A stretch of 64,000 nt of DNA. It comes from Oricola nitratireducens (GTDB taxonomy: Bacteria > Pseudomonadota > Alphaproteobacteria > Rhizobiales > Rhizobiaceae). A program made the position numbers and the translations under genes. This document shows, one piece after another, positions 52,681 through 61,326 of this stretch (its first letter is position 1; the number at the start of each line of letters is the position of its first letter). The notes below the pieces were generated by a model. That model did no database searches, was not told the DNA's origin, and saw nothing but the letters and a program-made list of their open reading frames with translations. The DNA lies in NCBI RefSeq assembly GCF_014904745.1, contig NZ_JACZCS010000023.1, forward strand, positions 124,001 to 188,000, in the 5' to 3' direction.

Positions 52681-53106
52681 CTAGGTCGAAAATCCACCGC
52701 AACCGCAGACCGTGGCGGCGCCGCCGCCGGCACAGGCGCCCCAGCCGAGGGGGTCGATTGGAGAGATGCCGTCGAGTTTGGGCGTGACCTCGAATCGAAG
52801 CCCGTTCACTCTGTCCTCGAAAACGCGGCTGGTGAGCCGGAAGTCATCGGGAATATCGGCGCCTGCCTTGCGCAAGCCATCGAGCGTCAGCATCTTGCCA
52901 ACTTCCTCCAGGCCGTCGCCATTTGCCGCCTTTTCGCGGACGACGCGCATGCGTTCGATGAATTCCGGGGAGGTGATGGTTTCGATCACGCTGCCGGTTA
53001 TCTTGACCAGACGCTCGCGATCAAGCTGGTGCTTGACCTCTGCGCGCTCCGCGTCAAGTTTGGCCATTTTTGTTTCGAGGTTCGCTTGCTGTTTGACTTC
53101 AGCCAT
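52681..53106 (-). CDS. NHLP-like leader protein with Gly/Ala/Cys-rich C-terminal tail (RiPP precursor-like)
   Basis: A 141-residue protein with a charged coiled-coil start (about 1-35), then an NHLP-like domain (40-110): VIETITSPEFIERM, LTLDGLRKAGADIPDDFRL, VFEDR and LRFEVTPK. The last 21 residues are a different kind of sequence, GWGACAGGGAATVCGCGGF followed by two more residues, with Cys125, Cys134 and Cys136. Leader-like domain plus short Gly/Cys tail is the plan of RiPP precursors, whose tail is modified and cut off. No YcaO, radical SAM, lanthionine or flavin modification enzyme, and no dedicated protease exporter, is in the window. The ATG at 53106 has GGGAGAAG upstream. Confidence 0.75.
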   Translation of the reverse strand: MAEVKQQANLETKMAKLDAERAEVKHQLDRERLVKITGSVIETITSPEFIERMRVVREKAANGDGLEEVGKMLTLDGLRKAGADIPDDFRLTSRVFEDRVNGLRFEVTPKLDGISPIDPLGWGACAGGGAATVCGCGGFST

Positions 53107-53357
53107 GTCGCTTCTCCCATCGCCAAGTATCAGTTTGGGCGCCCCTCCAGCGTTGTCGATACCTAACGTAACGTAATGTAGCGCATTTTAAATTAAGAAT
53201 ACAGCACTTTAATATGATATGTATTTAATATTTTAGCGATTTTTGTAATCCTATATAAATATATCTTACCTTTATGTTGCCGTTCGGATTTTCGTAAAAC
53301 TTTACGAATATTGGCTTCTCCGGCGGATGCCTTCTCGGACCGTGTGGTCGTTCTTTC
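53107..53357. other. AT-rich intergenic region upstream of the NHLP-like pair
   Basis: About 150 bp (53165-53310) are strikingly AT-rich compared with the flanking DNA, with TAACG TAACG TAATG tandem units at about 53164-53178. It should hold the promoter of the pair on the minus strand. I see no gene and no IS ends. The convergent TRAP permease stop lies at 53358. Confidence 0.6.
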
Positions 53358-55451
53358 CTATGCGGGCGCCTCTTTCCGAAGGTTCCACCAGAACAGGACC
53401 GCGAACCCCGCCAGCGCGGAGATGTTCACCCAATGCGGGGCGGGCCACATCAGCGCCGAGCCGACGGCGAGGGTGACGAGGCGCTCGGCCAGGTTCATGC
53501 GGTTTTCCCAGTAGCCCTCGATGGCCGCCGCCACCGCCCACAGGCCGAAGACAGCGAAGGTGAAGATGTAGAGCATCTGCGGCCAGTCGCCGTTCAGGAA
53601 CGGCGTGTAGGCGAACAGCAGCGGCACCAGATAGAGCCCCTTGGCGATCTTCCAGGCCGCGAAGCCGGTTTTCATCGGCGGGCTTCCGGCGATTGCCGCA
53701 CCGGTGAAGGCGGCGAGGCAGACCGGCGGCGTAACGTTGGAATCCTGGCTCAGCCAGAAGATGATCATGTGCGCCGACAGCAACGCCACGGCCAGCACAT
53801 GCGGCTGGAAGGCCTGGTCGTAGAGAAGCGACAGGCTCTCCAGTGGCAGCGCCGATATCATCGCCTGCGCTTCCGCCAGCGGCATCGGCGCGGCGAGGGC
53901 GGCCATCTTTTCCGGCACGGCGAGCATGAAGATCGCCTTGGCGGCCTCGGGCAATTGCCCGGCGGCGAGCAGGTCGGCCAGTTGCGACTGCAGGATCAAC
54001 TGGTAGAGCGCGGGCGCGGACAGGGTGCCGAGGACGATATAGGCGGCGGTAACCGGCAGGCCCATGCCGAGGACCAGCGAGGCGAGCGCGACGAGGACGA
54101 GGGCGATCAGCAGATTGCCCTGCGACCAGGTCGAGATCATCAGCGAGAACGTGTTGCCGATGCCCGCCGTGGTGATGACGTTGACGATCAGGCCGACGCT
54201 GACGAGCAGGATCGCGGTCATGATCATGTTGCGCGCGCCGAGTTCCAGCGCCTCGACGATGCGGGCCGGGCCCATGCGGTTCGGCGTCAGCCAGGAGGCC
54301 GCGATGCAGGCGAGGATGGCGTAGCCGGCGGCATAGGTCGGCGTGTAGCCGCGCACGAGAAGGACGATCAGCAGCGCGACGGGAATGATGAAGGACGGAC
54401 CGCCATTGCGGAACACCTGGCCGAGACCGGGGCCTTCCTCCTCGGCCAGCGCGGTGGCGTCGGAGCGCTTGGCCTCGATGCGCACGAAGAAGGCGACGGT
54501 CAGGAAATAGAGGATCGCAGGCAGGATCGAGACGGTGACGATGGTCGTGTAGGGGATCTGGGTGAAGGTCGCCATGACGAAGGCGCCGGCGCCCATGATC
54601 GGCGGCATCAGCTGGCCGCCGGTGGATGCGGCCGCCTCGACGCCGGCGGCGAAGGTCGCGGGGAAGCCGGCGCGTTTCATCAGGGGTATGGTGATGACGC
54701 CGGTCGAGGCGGTGTTGGCGACGGCGGAGCCGGAGATGGTGCCGGTCAGGCCGCTCGACAGGACGGCGACGAAACCCGGCCCGCCGGTCATCCTGCCGGC
54801 GACGGCGCGGGAGATGTCGACGATGAACTCGCCGGCGCCGGATTTCAGAAGAAAGGCGCCGAAGAGGATGAACATGAAGACGTAGGTCGATGAAATGCGG
54901 GCGATCGTTCCGAACATGGCGTCGTCGCCATAGAGCGCGCGGAACAGCACGGTCTCGACATGCAGGCCGCCGAAGCGGAAGACGCCCGGCACGTACTGGC
55001 CCCACCAGGTGACATAGGTGAGCGCGAGCGCGATCAGCACGGGTATGATCCAGCCGGTGGTGCGGCGGGTGAATTCGAGCACGCCCAAAATGCAGAGCGC
55101 GCCGGCGAGCCAGTCCGACCAGATCAGGCGGACGCCGCGGTCGTAGATCGCCGTCTCCGCATTGACGACGTAGAGCGCGGCGACGGCGACGGCGACGCCG
55201 AAGGCGATGTCGATGGTTCGGGCGAGGCGGGTTTTCGCCCAGTCGGCGGAGACGAAGGGCGACACCAGGACACAGAGAAGGACGAAGCCGGCGAAGTGGA
55301 AACCGTTCTGGGCAAGCGTCGAGACGTTGCCGAACGTGTTCATCCAGATATGGGCAAGCGAGATCACTACCGCGACGATCAGCGTGACCAAGCCAAGGCC
55401 GTGGCGGTGAAGGCCCGGCAGGCGGGATTGCGTCAGTGTCTCGGCGCGCAT
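53358..55451 (-). CDS. TRAP transporter fused permease (4TM/12TM), TAXI type
   Basis: A 697-residue membrane protein in which the small (DctQ-like) and large (DctM-like) TRAP permease parts are joined, the form used with TAXI-type binding proteins. The N-terminal third has four hydrophobic spans, and the rest carries the DctM signature SSGLTGTISGSAVANTASTG (about 233-252), GVEAAASTGGQLMPPIMGAGAF (about 268-289) and VLGMGLPVTAAY. The substrate is unknown; TAXI systems import glutamate and other organic acids. It starts at 55451, 124 bp after the binding-protein gene, and is co-transcribed with it. Confidence 0.94.
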   Translation of the reverse strand: MRAETLTQSRLPGLHRHGLGLVTLIVAVVISLAHIWMNTFGNVSTLAQNGFHFAGFVLLCVLVSPFVSADWAKTRLARTIDIAFGVAVAVAALYVVNAETAIYDRGVRLIWSDWLAGALCILGVLEFTRRTTGWIIPVLIALALTYVTWWGQYVPGVFRFGGLHVETVLFRALYGDDAMFGTIARISSTYVFMFILFGAFLLKSGAGEFIVDISRAVAGRMTGGPGFVAVLSSGLTGTISGSAVANTASTGVITIPLMKRAGFPATFAAGVEAAASTGGQLMPPIMGAGAFVMATFTQIPYTTIVTVSILPAILYFLTVAFFVRIEAKRSDATALAEEEGPGLGQVFRNGGPSFIIPVALLIVLLVRGYTPTYAAGYAILACIAASWLTPNRMGPARIVEALELGARNMIMTAILLVSVGLIVNVITTAGIGNTFSLMISTWSQGNLLIALVLVALASLVLGMGLPVTAAYIVLGTLSAPALYQLILQSQLADLLAAGQLPEAAKAIFMLAVPEKMAALAAPMPLAEAQAMISALPLESLSLLYDQAFQPHVLAVALLSAHMIIFWLSQDSNVTPPVCLAAFTGAAIAGSPPMKTGFAAWKIAKGLYLVPLLFAYTPFLNGDWPQMLYIFTFAVFGLWAVAAAIEGYWENRMNLAERLVTLAVGSALMWPAPHWVNISALAGFAVLFWWNLRKEAPA

Positions 55452-55575
55452 GGATGGCTCCCGCGTCTCAGGATCGAATGGAAAAGGATAACAGACGGCC
55501 GGCGCAATCCGCGCATGCCGCCGGGACCGCTGGCCCCGGCGGGATCGTCACGGAGGAAAACCGGCCGGGACGCCC

Positions 55576-56598
55576 TTACTGCGCGATCAGGCTGTCAGGG
55601 ATCTCGATGCCCTGTTCCTTGTAGAAGCGCGCGGCGCCCGGATGCAGCGGGACGGGAAGCCCGGCAATCGCCTTTTCGAGCGCCATTGCCTTGGTCGCCG
55701 GATGGATCGCCTGCAGGAAGGCCAGGTTCTCGTACATGGTCTTGGTGATCTGATAGACGTCCTCTTCCGGAACATCGGCGCTGGTCGCCAGGAAGTTCGG
55801 CTGGGCGATGGTCGTCACGTCCTTGTCGAGACCGGGATAGGTGCCGGCCGGGATGAGGAATTCGGTCCACAGGTTCTTGCCGCTGTTGGCCTTGTCGATC
55901 TCTTCGGGCGTGAAGCCGAGCAGCGTCACCTTGTCGCCCATCGCCGAGAAGAGCTGGGTGACGGCGGAAACCGGAACGCCGGCGGGCGTGCTCATGCCGA
56001 CGGCCTTGCCGTTCTGGACCGCCTCGGCGCTCGGGCCGTAGCCGCCGTAGACGAGCTCGTAATCCTTGTCGATGTCGATGCCGAAGCCCGCCAGGATGGT
56101 GCGGTTGGAGCCGATCGTGCCGGAGTTCTGCGAGCCGAGCGCCATCGGTTCGCCCTTGAGCGCGACCATGTCCTCGATCGTGCCGGTCTTGGCCTTGTCG
56201 CTGTCGATGACGAAATGCTCGACGTTCTGCCACAGCATCGAGACCGAGCGCAGGTTTTTCTGTGGACCGTCGGCCGCGATCGGGCCGGTGCCGGATCCGG
56301 CGTAATAACCGTAAAGACCCTGCAGGATCGCGAACTGGGCTTCGCCGTCGCGCAGAAGCTTGACGTTCTCGCCGGAGCCGGCCGAGGAAATGGCCGACAT
56401 GCCGATCTTCTGTTTCGGTTCGAGCTTGACCTTGGTCAGGGTCGAGATGGCGACGCCGACGGGATAGTAGGTGCCGCCGGTGGAGGCGGTCGCCAGGATG
56501 TAGTTCTTCGGTTCCTGCGCCTGCGCGCCGAAGGAGACGGTGGCGGCGAGTGCCGTGCCGGCGATTGCGGTCAGAATCGTGCGTCGGGTGTGCGTCAT
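55576..56598 (-). CDS. TAXI-family TRAP solute-binding protein
   Basis: A 340-residue periplasmic binding protein. The signal peptide is Tat-like or Sec (THTRRTILTAIAGTALAATVSF, cleaved near AQAQ at 28). The mature protein has the TAXI signature NYILATASTGGTYYPVGVAIS (in two stretches, about 32-52) and the end GAARFYKEQGIEIP. It hands its ligand, probably an organic acid, to the fused permease. GGGAGGAAACC precedes the ATG at 56598, and a sigma-54 promoter lies about 50 bp upstream. Confidence 0.95.
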   Translation of the reverse strand: MTHTRRTILTAIAGTALAATVSFGAQAQEPKNYILATASTGGTYYPVGVAISTLTKVKLEPKQKIGMSAISSAGSGENVKLLRDGEAQFAILQGLYGYYAGSGTGPIAADGPQKNLRSVSMLWQNVEHFVIDSDKAKTGTIEDMVALKGEPMALGSQNSGTIGSNRTILAGFGIDIDKDYELVYGGYGPSAEAVQNGKAVGMSTPAGVPVSAVTQLFSAMGDKVTLLGFTPEEIDKANSGKNLWTEFLIPAGTYPGLDKDVTTIAQPNFLATSADVPEEDVYQITKTMYENLAFLQAIHPATKAMALEKAIAGLPVPLHPGAARFYKEQGIEIPDSLIAQ

Positions 56599-56647
56599 GG
56601 TTTCCTCCCAATATGACGTTTCTCGGCGAATGCCGTCGGTTATTCTC

Positions 56648-56663
56648 TGCAAAGCCTGTGCCA
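56648..56663 (-). promoter_or_regulatory. Sigma-54 promoter of the TAXI TRAP operon
   Basis: On the minus strand, TGGCAC-N5-TTGCA (TGGCACAGGCTTTGCA) matches the -24/-12 consensus exactly, including the invariant GG and GC. Transcription would start about 38-40 bp before the TAXI start codon. A sigma-54 activator gene is next door. Confidence 0.88.
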
Positions 56664-56728
56664 GACACGGGAGCGATCGGCGGCGCGAGGAAAATCAAGG
56701 GCTTGCGGGGCGATTTTCACGACGCGCA

Positions 56729-56763
56729 TTGTTGCGGCGCGAAACAAGCGGCGGAATCCCGCC
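56729..56763. promoter_or_regulatory. Possible activator site and hairpin upstream of the sigma-54 promoter
   Basis: A 19-bp imperfect dyad, TTGTTGCGGCGCGAAACAA (56729-56747, symmetrical at 14 of 19 positions), lies about 75 bp upstream of the -24 box, where an NtrC-family activator binds. Next to it, GGCGG-AATC-CCGCC (56750-56763) is a perfect stem without a T-run. Confidence 0.4.
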
Positions 56764-56803
56764 GTATGACGCCGCCCGGATGGCGGCGAACCGCCGGATC
56801 GGG

Positions 56804-58150
56804 TCAGGGCTGGCTGGTGTCGAGAATGCCGAGACGGGCGATCTTTTCGCCGAGCGTGCGGCGCGGGATCTGCAGGCGGCGCGCGGCTTCGGCCTGGTTG
56901 CCGCCGGCCTCCTTCAAGGCGCGGCGGATGATTTCGCTTTCGATGCGCGCCATGGTTTCGGCAAGGCCGGGCGCGGCCAGGGCCTGTTCGCCGCACGCGG
57001 CCTGTCGGGGCATGCCGTCGGACAGTCCGAGCGCAAAGCGGATGGCGAGCGATTTCAGCTCTCGCACATTGCCGGGCCAGTCATGGGCGAGGAGGGCGGT
57101 CAGAAGAGCTTCCGGCGCCTTGCGCGGCTGCAGCCCGTTGCGGGCGGCTTCCTCGGCGGCGAAATGCTCGAACAGGGCGATGACGTCGTTGCCGCGCTCG
57201 CGCAGCGGCGGCAGGTCGAGTTCGGAGGCGGCGAGGCGGTAATAGAGGTCGGGACGGAACCCGCCCTTGTCGCCGAGCGCCTTGAGGTCGGACTTGGTGG
57301 CGGCGATGAAGCGCACGTCGAGCGGCAGCGGCGCGTTGCGGCCGAGAACCTCGACCTCGCGCTCCTGGATGACGCGCAACAGCCGGGTCTGCAGCGCCAG
57401 CGGCATGGATTCGATCTCGTCGAGGAAGACGGTGCCGCCATTGGCGTAGACGAGCTTGCCCTCGCGCTCGCGATCGGCGCCGGTGAAGGCTCCCCTGGCA
57501 TGGCCGAAGAGCTCGCTTTCGAAGATCGATTCCGGCACGGCGGCGCAATTGATCGCCACGAAGGGTTTTGCGGCGCGCGGCGACAGGTCGTGCAGCAGGT
57601 GCGCCGCCACCTCCTTGCCGGTACCGGTTTCGCCGCGCAGAAGAACGTCGATGTCGAGGCCGGCGAGCTGCAGCAGCTGTTCCCTGGCGCCCTGGATTGC
57701 CGCGCTTTGTCCGATCATGCGGCGGTCAAGGCCGGAGGCGTGGGCGAGCCGTCCGCGCAGGCGGGCCAGCTCGCGTGACAGGCGATTCTTTTCGCCGGCA
57801 TTGCGCAGGACGACGACGAGGTGATCGGCGTCATAGGGTTTTTCGAGAAAATCATAGGCGCCGTCGCGCATGGCGGAGACGGCCATGGTGACGTCTCCGT
57901 GACCGGTCAGCAGGATCACCGGGACGCCGGCATGGTGTTCGGTGACATGGCGCAACAGGGCGAGGCCGTCCTCGCCGGGCATGCGGATGTCGGTGACGAC
58001 GACGTCGGCGTCCTGGCGCGCCAATTGCGCCTTCGCTTCGGCGACATTGGCCGCCGTCGTCACGGAGAAGCCGCTGAGCGTCAGCCATTCGGCGGCCGAG
58101 CGGCGGACCTCGGCCTCGTCGTCGACGAAGAGGATGCGGGTTTCGCTCAT
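56804..58150 (-). CDS. Sigma-54-dependent response regulator, DctD-like
   Basis: A 448-residue NtrC-family activator. Receiver domain (about 1-120) with Asp54 in VVTDIRMPGED, AAA+ domain (about 143-370) with Walker A GETGTGKE (173-180) and the sigma-54-contacting GAFTGA (220-225), then a Fis-type helix-turn-helix (about 405-440: NQAEAARRLQIPRRTLGEKIARL). It needs phosphorylation by the kinase whose stop overlaps its start by 4 bp. The sigma-54 promoter of the adjacent TRAP operon is the obvious target. Family resemblance is closest to C4-dicarboxylate DctD. Confidence 0.94.
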   Translation of the reverse strand: MSETRILFVDDEAEVRRSAAEWLTLSGFSVTTAANVAEAKAQLARQDADVVVTDIRMPGEDGLALLRHVTEHHAGVPVILLTGHGDVTMAVSAMRDGAYDFLEKPYDADHLVVVLRNAGEKNRLSRELARLRGRLAHASGLDRRMIGQSAAIQGAREQLLQLAGLDIDVLLRGETGTGKEVAAHLLHDLSPRAAKPFVAINCAAVPESIFESELFGHARGAFTGADREREGKLVYANGGTVFLDEIESMPLALQTRLLRVIQEREVEVLGRNAPLPLDVRFIAATKSDLKALGDKGGFRPDLYYRLAASELDLPPLRERGNDVIALFEHFAAEEAARNGLQPRKAPEALLTALLAHDWPGNVRELKSLAIRFALGLSDGMPRQAACGEQALAAPGLAETMARIESEIIRRALKEAGGNQAEAARRLQIPRRTLGEKIARLGILDTSQP

Positions 58151-59955
58151 GCCGCGACGGTTTCGCTGCGGGCGGGATGCGGCGCGCCGGCCTTGCCGCC
58201 GCCGGCCACCGGCAGGCTGACGCGGACGCGGGTTCCGGCGCCGGGGGCGCTGTCGACGGCAAGCGTGCCGCCGAAGTCCTCGATGATCGAGTTGGAGATC
58301 GACAGGCCGAGGCCGAGGCCCTCGCCGGTCTCCTTGGTCGAAAAGAAGGGTTCGGTGACGCGGGAGAGATCGGTTTCGGAGATGCCGACACCGGTGTCGG
58401 CGATGCTCACGGCGACCACGCCGTCCTTCGTCTCGACGTAGACCGTGACGCGCCGCTCGTCGCGGCCGTCGACGGCATCGAGCGCGTTGATGAGAATGTT
58501 GAGAAAGACCTGTTCCAGGCGGACCGGACCGGCGCGCACGAAGGTCCGCGGCGCGCTCGCGCCGACGACGATCTCCGCGTCGGCGTCCCTGCGGCGCGGT
58601 TCGGCGAGACTGACGGCGGCGTCGATGCAGGACTGGATGTCGATATCGGCGAGCTTGCCGGCGTCGCGCTTGGCGAAGGTCTTGAGATGCTTGACCATGC
58701 GCTGCATGCGGCGGACGGTCTCGCGGGCGTGGTCGAGCGCGGAGATCGTGCGTCCGGTATCGCCGGATTTGGTGTGGGCGCCGGCGGTCGCCAGCGTCAT
58801 GTCCATGGCGGCGAGCGGCTGCGAGACCTCGTGGACGATGGCCGCCGACATGCGCCCGAGCGCGGCGAGCTTGGCCGACTGGACGAGGCTTTCCTGGGCG
58901 TCGCGGAGATCCTTTTCGGCGCGCTTGCGCTCCTCGATCTCCTGGGCGAGCGCGGCGGTGCGCTCGGTGACCTTGGCTTCGAGTTCGGCGTTGCGGTCGA
59001 GTTTCATGCGCAGGATGGAGCGGCGCTGGCGCATGATCACCAGTGCGCCGGCGATCAGCAGGGCGGCGGCGCCGGCGAGCACGCCGCCGGTCAGCGCCGC
59101 GCGACGGACGGGCGCAAGCGTGCTGGCGCTGACGAGGTGCCAATCGTTTTCGCCGGCCGGCAGGATGGAGACGATCGTGTCGCCCGCGGTGGCATGGCCG
59201 TTTTCAGATGCGGCCGCCAGGATTGCGGGGGAAAACAGCGGCGCGGCGGCTTCGAGGACGATGCCGGTATATTTGCGGCTTGCGGCGATACGCCGGCGGG
59301 CGTCCTCGCCGAGGCCTGAGAACGGCCGGTACTGCCAGTCCGGATCGCCGGCCAGGAACACGACGCCGTCGCGGTCCATCAGCGCGGTGCCCGGCGCGTT
59401 GTCGCGCCAGGCCTGGGCGAAGGTGGTCATGTCGACCTTGACGACGACGACGCCGGTGCCGGTTTCGCCGGCAATGCGCGACGACAGGAAGTAGCCGGGC
59501 CGGCCGGTGGTCGCGCCAACGGCGTAGAACTGGCCGCTGCCGGTCGCGATGGCGTCGCGGAAATAGGGGCGGAAGCCATAGTTCTGGCCGACGAAGGTCA
59601 TCGGCGTGTCGAAATTGGAGGCGGCGATGGTCCGGCCGGTCTCGTCGAGGACGAAGAGTTCGTCGGCGTTGGTCTGGTCGCGGATGGTGGCGAGGAGGCG
59701 GTTGACCAGCATGACGTGCGGCGGCGCCGACGGATCGTCGACCAGCAGGCGGATGCGATCGTCATGGCGCATGACGCGCGGCAGGTTGCGGAAGCGCTCG
59801 ATCTCGCTGCGCAGCGACTGGCGGGCGAGCACGAGGTCGGTGCGCTGGACATCGGCAAGCTCGTCATAGGCCGACCGGTAGACCGCCTGCCAGGCCGCGA
59901 AACCGGCAACGAGCGCCGCGAGGGCGATGGCAATGAGAAACTGAAACTGGCGCAC
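58147..59955 (-). CDS. Membrane sensor histidine kinase, DctB-like
   Basis: A 602-residue inner-membrane kinase. Two membrane spans (about 5-24 and 287-307) enclose a periplasmic double-PAS (sCache-like) sensor with the FVGQNYGFRPYFRDAIATGSGQFYAVG signature of DctB (in pieces, about 121-148) and GRPGYFLSSRI. The cytoplasmic part has a coiled coil, HisKA with His375 in AIVHEVSQPLAAMD, and an ATPase domain ending GLGLGLSISNSI. It probably senses the TRAP ligand or a related acid. The start is a GTG at 59955. Confidence 0.93.
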   Translation of the reverse strand: MRQFQFLIAIALAALVAGFAAWQAVYRSAYDELADVQRTDLVLARQSLRSEIERFRNLPRVMRHDDRIRLLVDDPSAPPHVMLVNRLLATIRDQTNADELFVLDETGRTIAASNFDTPMTFVGQNYGFRPYFRDAIATGSGQFYAVGATTGRPGYFLSSRIAGETGTGVVVVKVDMTTFAQAWRDNAPGTALMDRDGVVFLAGDPDWQYRPFSGLGEDARRRIAASRKYTGIVLEAAAPLFSPAILAAASENGHATAGDTIVSILPAGENDWHLVSASTLAPVRRAALTGGVLAGAAALLIAGALVIMRQRRSILRMKLDRNAELEAKVTERTAALAQEIEERKRAEKDLRDAQESLVQSAKLAALGRMSAAIVHEVSQPLAAMDMTLATAGAHTKSGDTGRTISALDHARETVRRMQRMVKHLKTFAKRDAGKLADIDIQSCIDAAVSLAEPRRRDADAEIVVGASAPRTFVRAGPVRLEQVFLNILINALDAVDGRDERRVTVYVETKDGVVAVSIADTGVGISETDLSRVTEPFFSTKETGEGLGLGLSISNSIIEDFGGTLAVDSAPGAGTRVRVSLPVAGGGKAGAPHPARSETVAA

Positions 59956-60077
59956 GCGGTTCTTCCGGACAGCAAAAGCGAAAAACTAGAACCATCTTCG
60001 CCAACGCACAACATGGCGCGCGGCCGGCCTGGTTGCGGCAAACACACTGAACATTCACGTAAAACGCAAGATGCGCG

Positions 60078-60106
60078 TTGAAAGCGTCTCTGCGCATTCC
60101 TATAAC
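60078..60106 (+). promoter_or_regulatory. Sigma-70 type promoter of hflK
   Basis: TTGAAA (60078-60083), 17 bp, TATAAC (60101-60106). Transcription would start near 60113, only about 9 bp before the terminator-like hairpin. It is divergent from the dctB-like gene. Confidence 0.6.
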
Positions 60107-60121
60107 AGGCCACAGAGAACG

Positions 60122-60149
60122 CCGCCGGATGCGTAATCCGGCGGTTTTT
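60122..60149 (+). terminator. Terminator-like hairpin in the hflK leader
   Basis: A perfect 9-bp stem, CCGCCGGAT-GCGTA-ATCCGGCGG, followed by five T, lies between the hflK promoter and its ATG, 20 bp before the start. No gene on this strand ends just upstream, since the neighbour is divergent. It looks like an attenuator or the end of a roughly 35-nt RNA. Confidence 0.75.
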
Positions 60150-60168
60150 ACCATTTGAGAGGAACTGG

Positions 60169-61326
60169 ATGCCCTGGAGCAATCAGAACGGTGGCGGCGG
60201 CGGCCCTTGGGGCGGCGGCGGAGGTAACAATGGCGGCGGCGGCCCATGGGGGCAAGGTCCATCCGGACCGCGCGGACCGCAGAGGCCGGGCGGGCAACCG
60301 CCGGATCTCGAGGAAATCATCCGGAAAGGCCAGGACCGTCTGAAACGCGCCATGCCGGGCGGCGGCGGCTCCAGCCCCGCATTGTTCGGCCTGATCGGCA
60401 TCGCCCTCGTTGTGCTTTACTGCCTGCAGGCCTTCTACCAGGTCGACACCGACGAACGCGCCGTCGAGCTTGTCTTCGGCAAGCCGAAGGCGGAACTGTC
60501 CGGACCGGGCCTGCATTTCCACTTCTGGCCGATCGAAACCGTCGAGAAGGTGCAGATCGTCGAGAAGCAGATCGCCATCGGATCGGTCGGCGTCGGCCCG
60601 AATTCAGGCCTGATGCTGTCGGGCGACCAGAACATTGTCGACGTGCAGTTCGCGGTTCTGTTCGCGGTGGTCGATCCGGCCGCCTACCTGTTCAATGTCA
60701 AGGATCCCGACGAAATGGTCCGCCAGGTCGCCGAGAGCGCCATGCGCGAGATCGTCGGCCGCCGGCCGGCGCAGGACGTCTTCCGCGACAACCGTGCCGC
60801 AATCGCCACCGAAGTGCGTTCCTCGATGCAGGCGACGCTCGACGAATATGGCGCGGGCATATCGATCAACACGGTCTCGATCGAGGACGCCGCGCCGCCG
60901 CGCGAAGTGGCCGACGCCTTCGAGGAAGTGCAGCGCGCCGAGCAGAACGAAGACCAGTTCCGCGAGGAAGCCAACCAGTATTCGAACCAGAAACTGGGCG
61001 CGGCACGCGGCCAGGCGGCGCAGATTCGCGAAGAAGCCGCGGCCTATGCGACCCGCGTCGTTCAGGAAGCCGAGGGTGAGGCGCAGCGCTTCATCTCCAT
61101 CTACGACCAGTACAAGCTGGCGCCCGAGGTCACGCGCAAGCGGCTGTTCCTCGAGACGATGGAACGCGTGCTGGGCAGTTCCAACAAGGTCATCATGGAC
61201 GAGAAAGGCGGTAGCCAGGGGGTTATCCCGTATCTGCCGCTGCCCGAAATCCAGAACCGCAGCAAGACAAACGCCACGACCACCAACTCCACGACGACGT
61301 CGTCGACGACCGGAGGCGCACAGTAA
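60169..61326 (+). CDS. hflK: FtsH modulator HflK
   Basis: A 385-residue inner-membrane SPFH protein that forms with HflC the large cage around FtsH. The N-terminus is very Gly-rich (about 1-45), then RGPQRPGGQPPDLEEIIRKGQDRLKRAMP, a membrane span (about 70-90), and the SPFH domain with YQVDTDERAVELVFGKP. A long coiled coil (about 255-320) and a Thr/Ser-rich tail follow. GAGAGGAAC precedes the ATG. It overlaps hflC by 1 bp. Confidence 0.95.
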   Translation: MPWSNQNGGGGGPWGGGGGNNGGGGPWGQGPSGPRGPQRPGGQPPDLEEIIRKGQDRLKRAMPGGGGSSPALFGLIGIALVVLYCLQAFYQVDTDERAVELVFGKPKAELSGPGLHFHFWPIETVEKVQIVEKQIAIGSVGVGPNSGLMLSGDQNIVDVQFAVLFAVVDPAAYLFNVKDPDEMVRQVAESAMREIVGRRPAQDVFRDNRAAIATEVRSSMQATLDEYGAGISINTVSIEDAAPPREVADAFEEVQRAEQNEDQFREEANQYSNQKLGAARGQAAQIREEAAAYATRVVQEAEGEAQRFISIYDQYKLAPEVTRKRLFLETMERVLGSSNKVIMDEKGGSQGVIPYLPLPEIQNRSKTNATTTNSTTTSSTTGGAQ

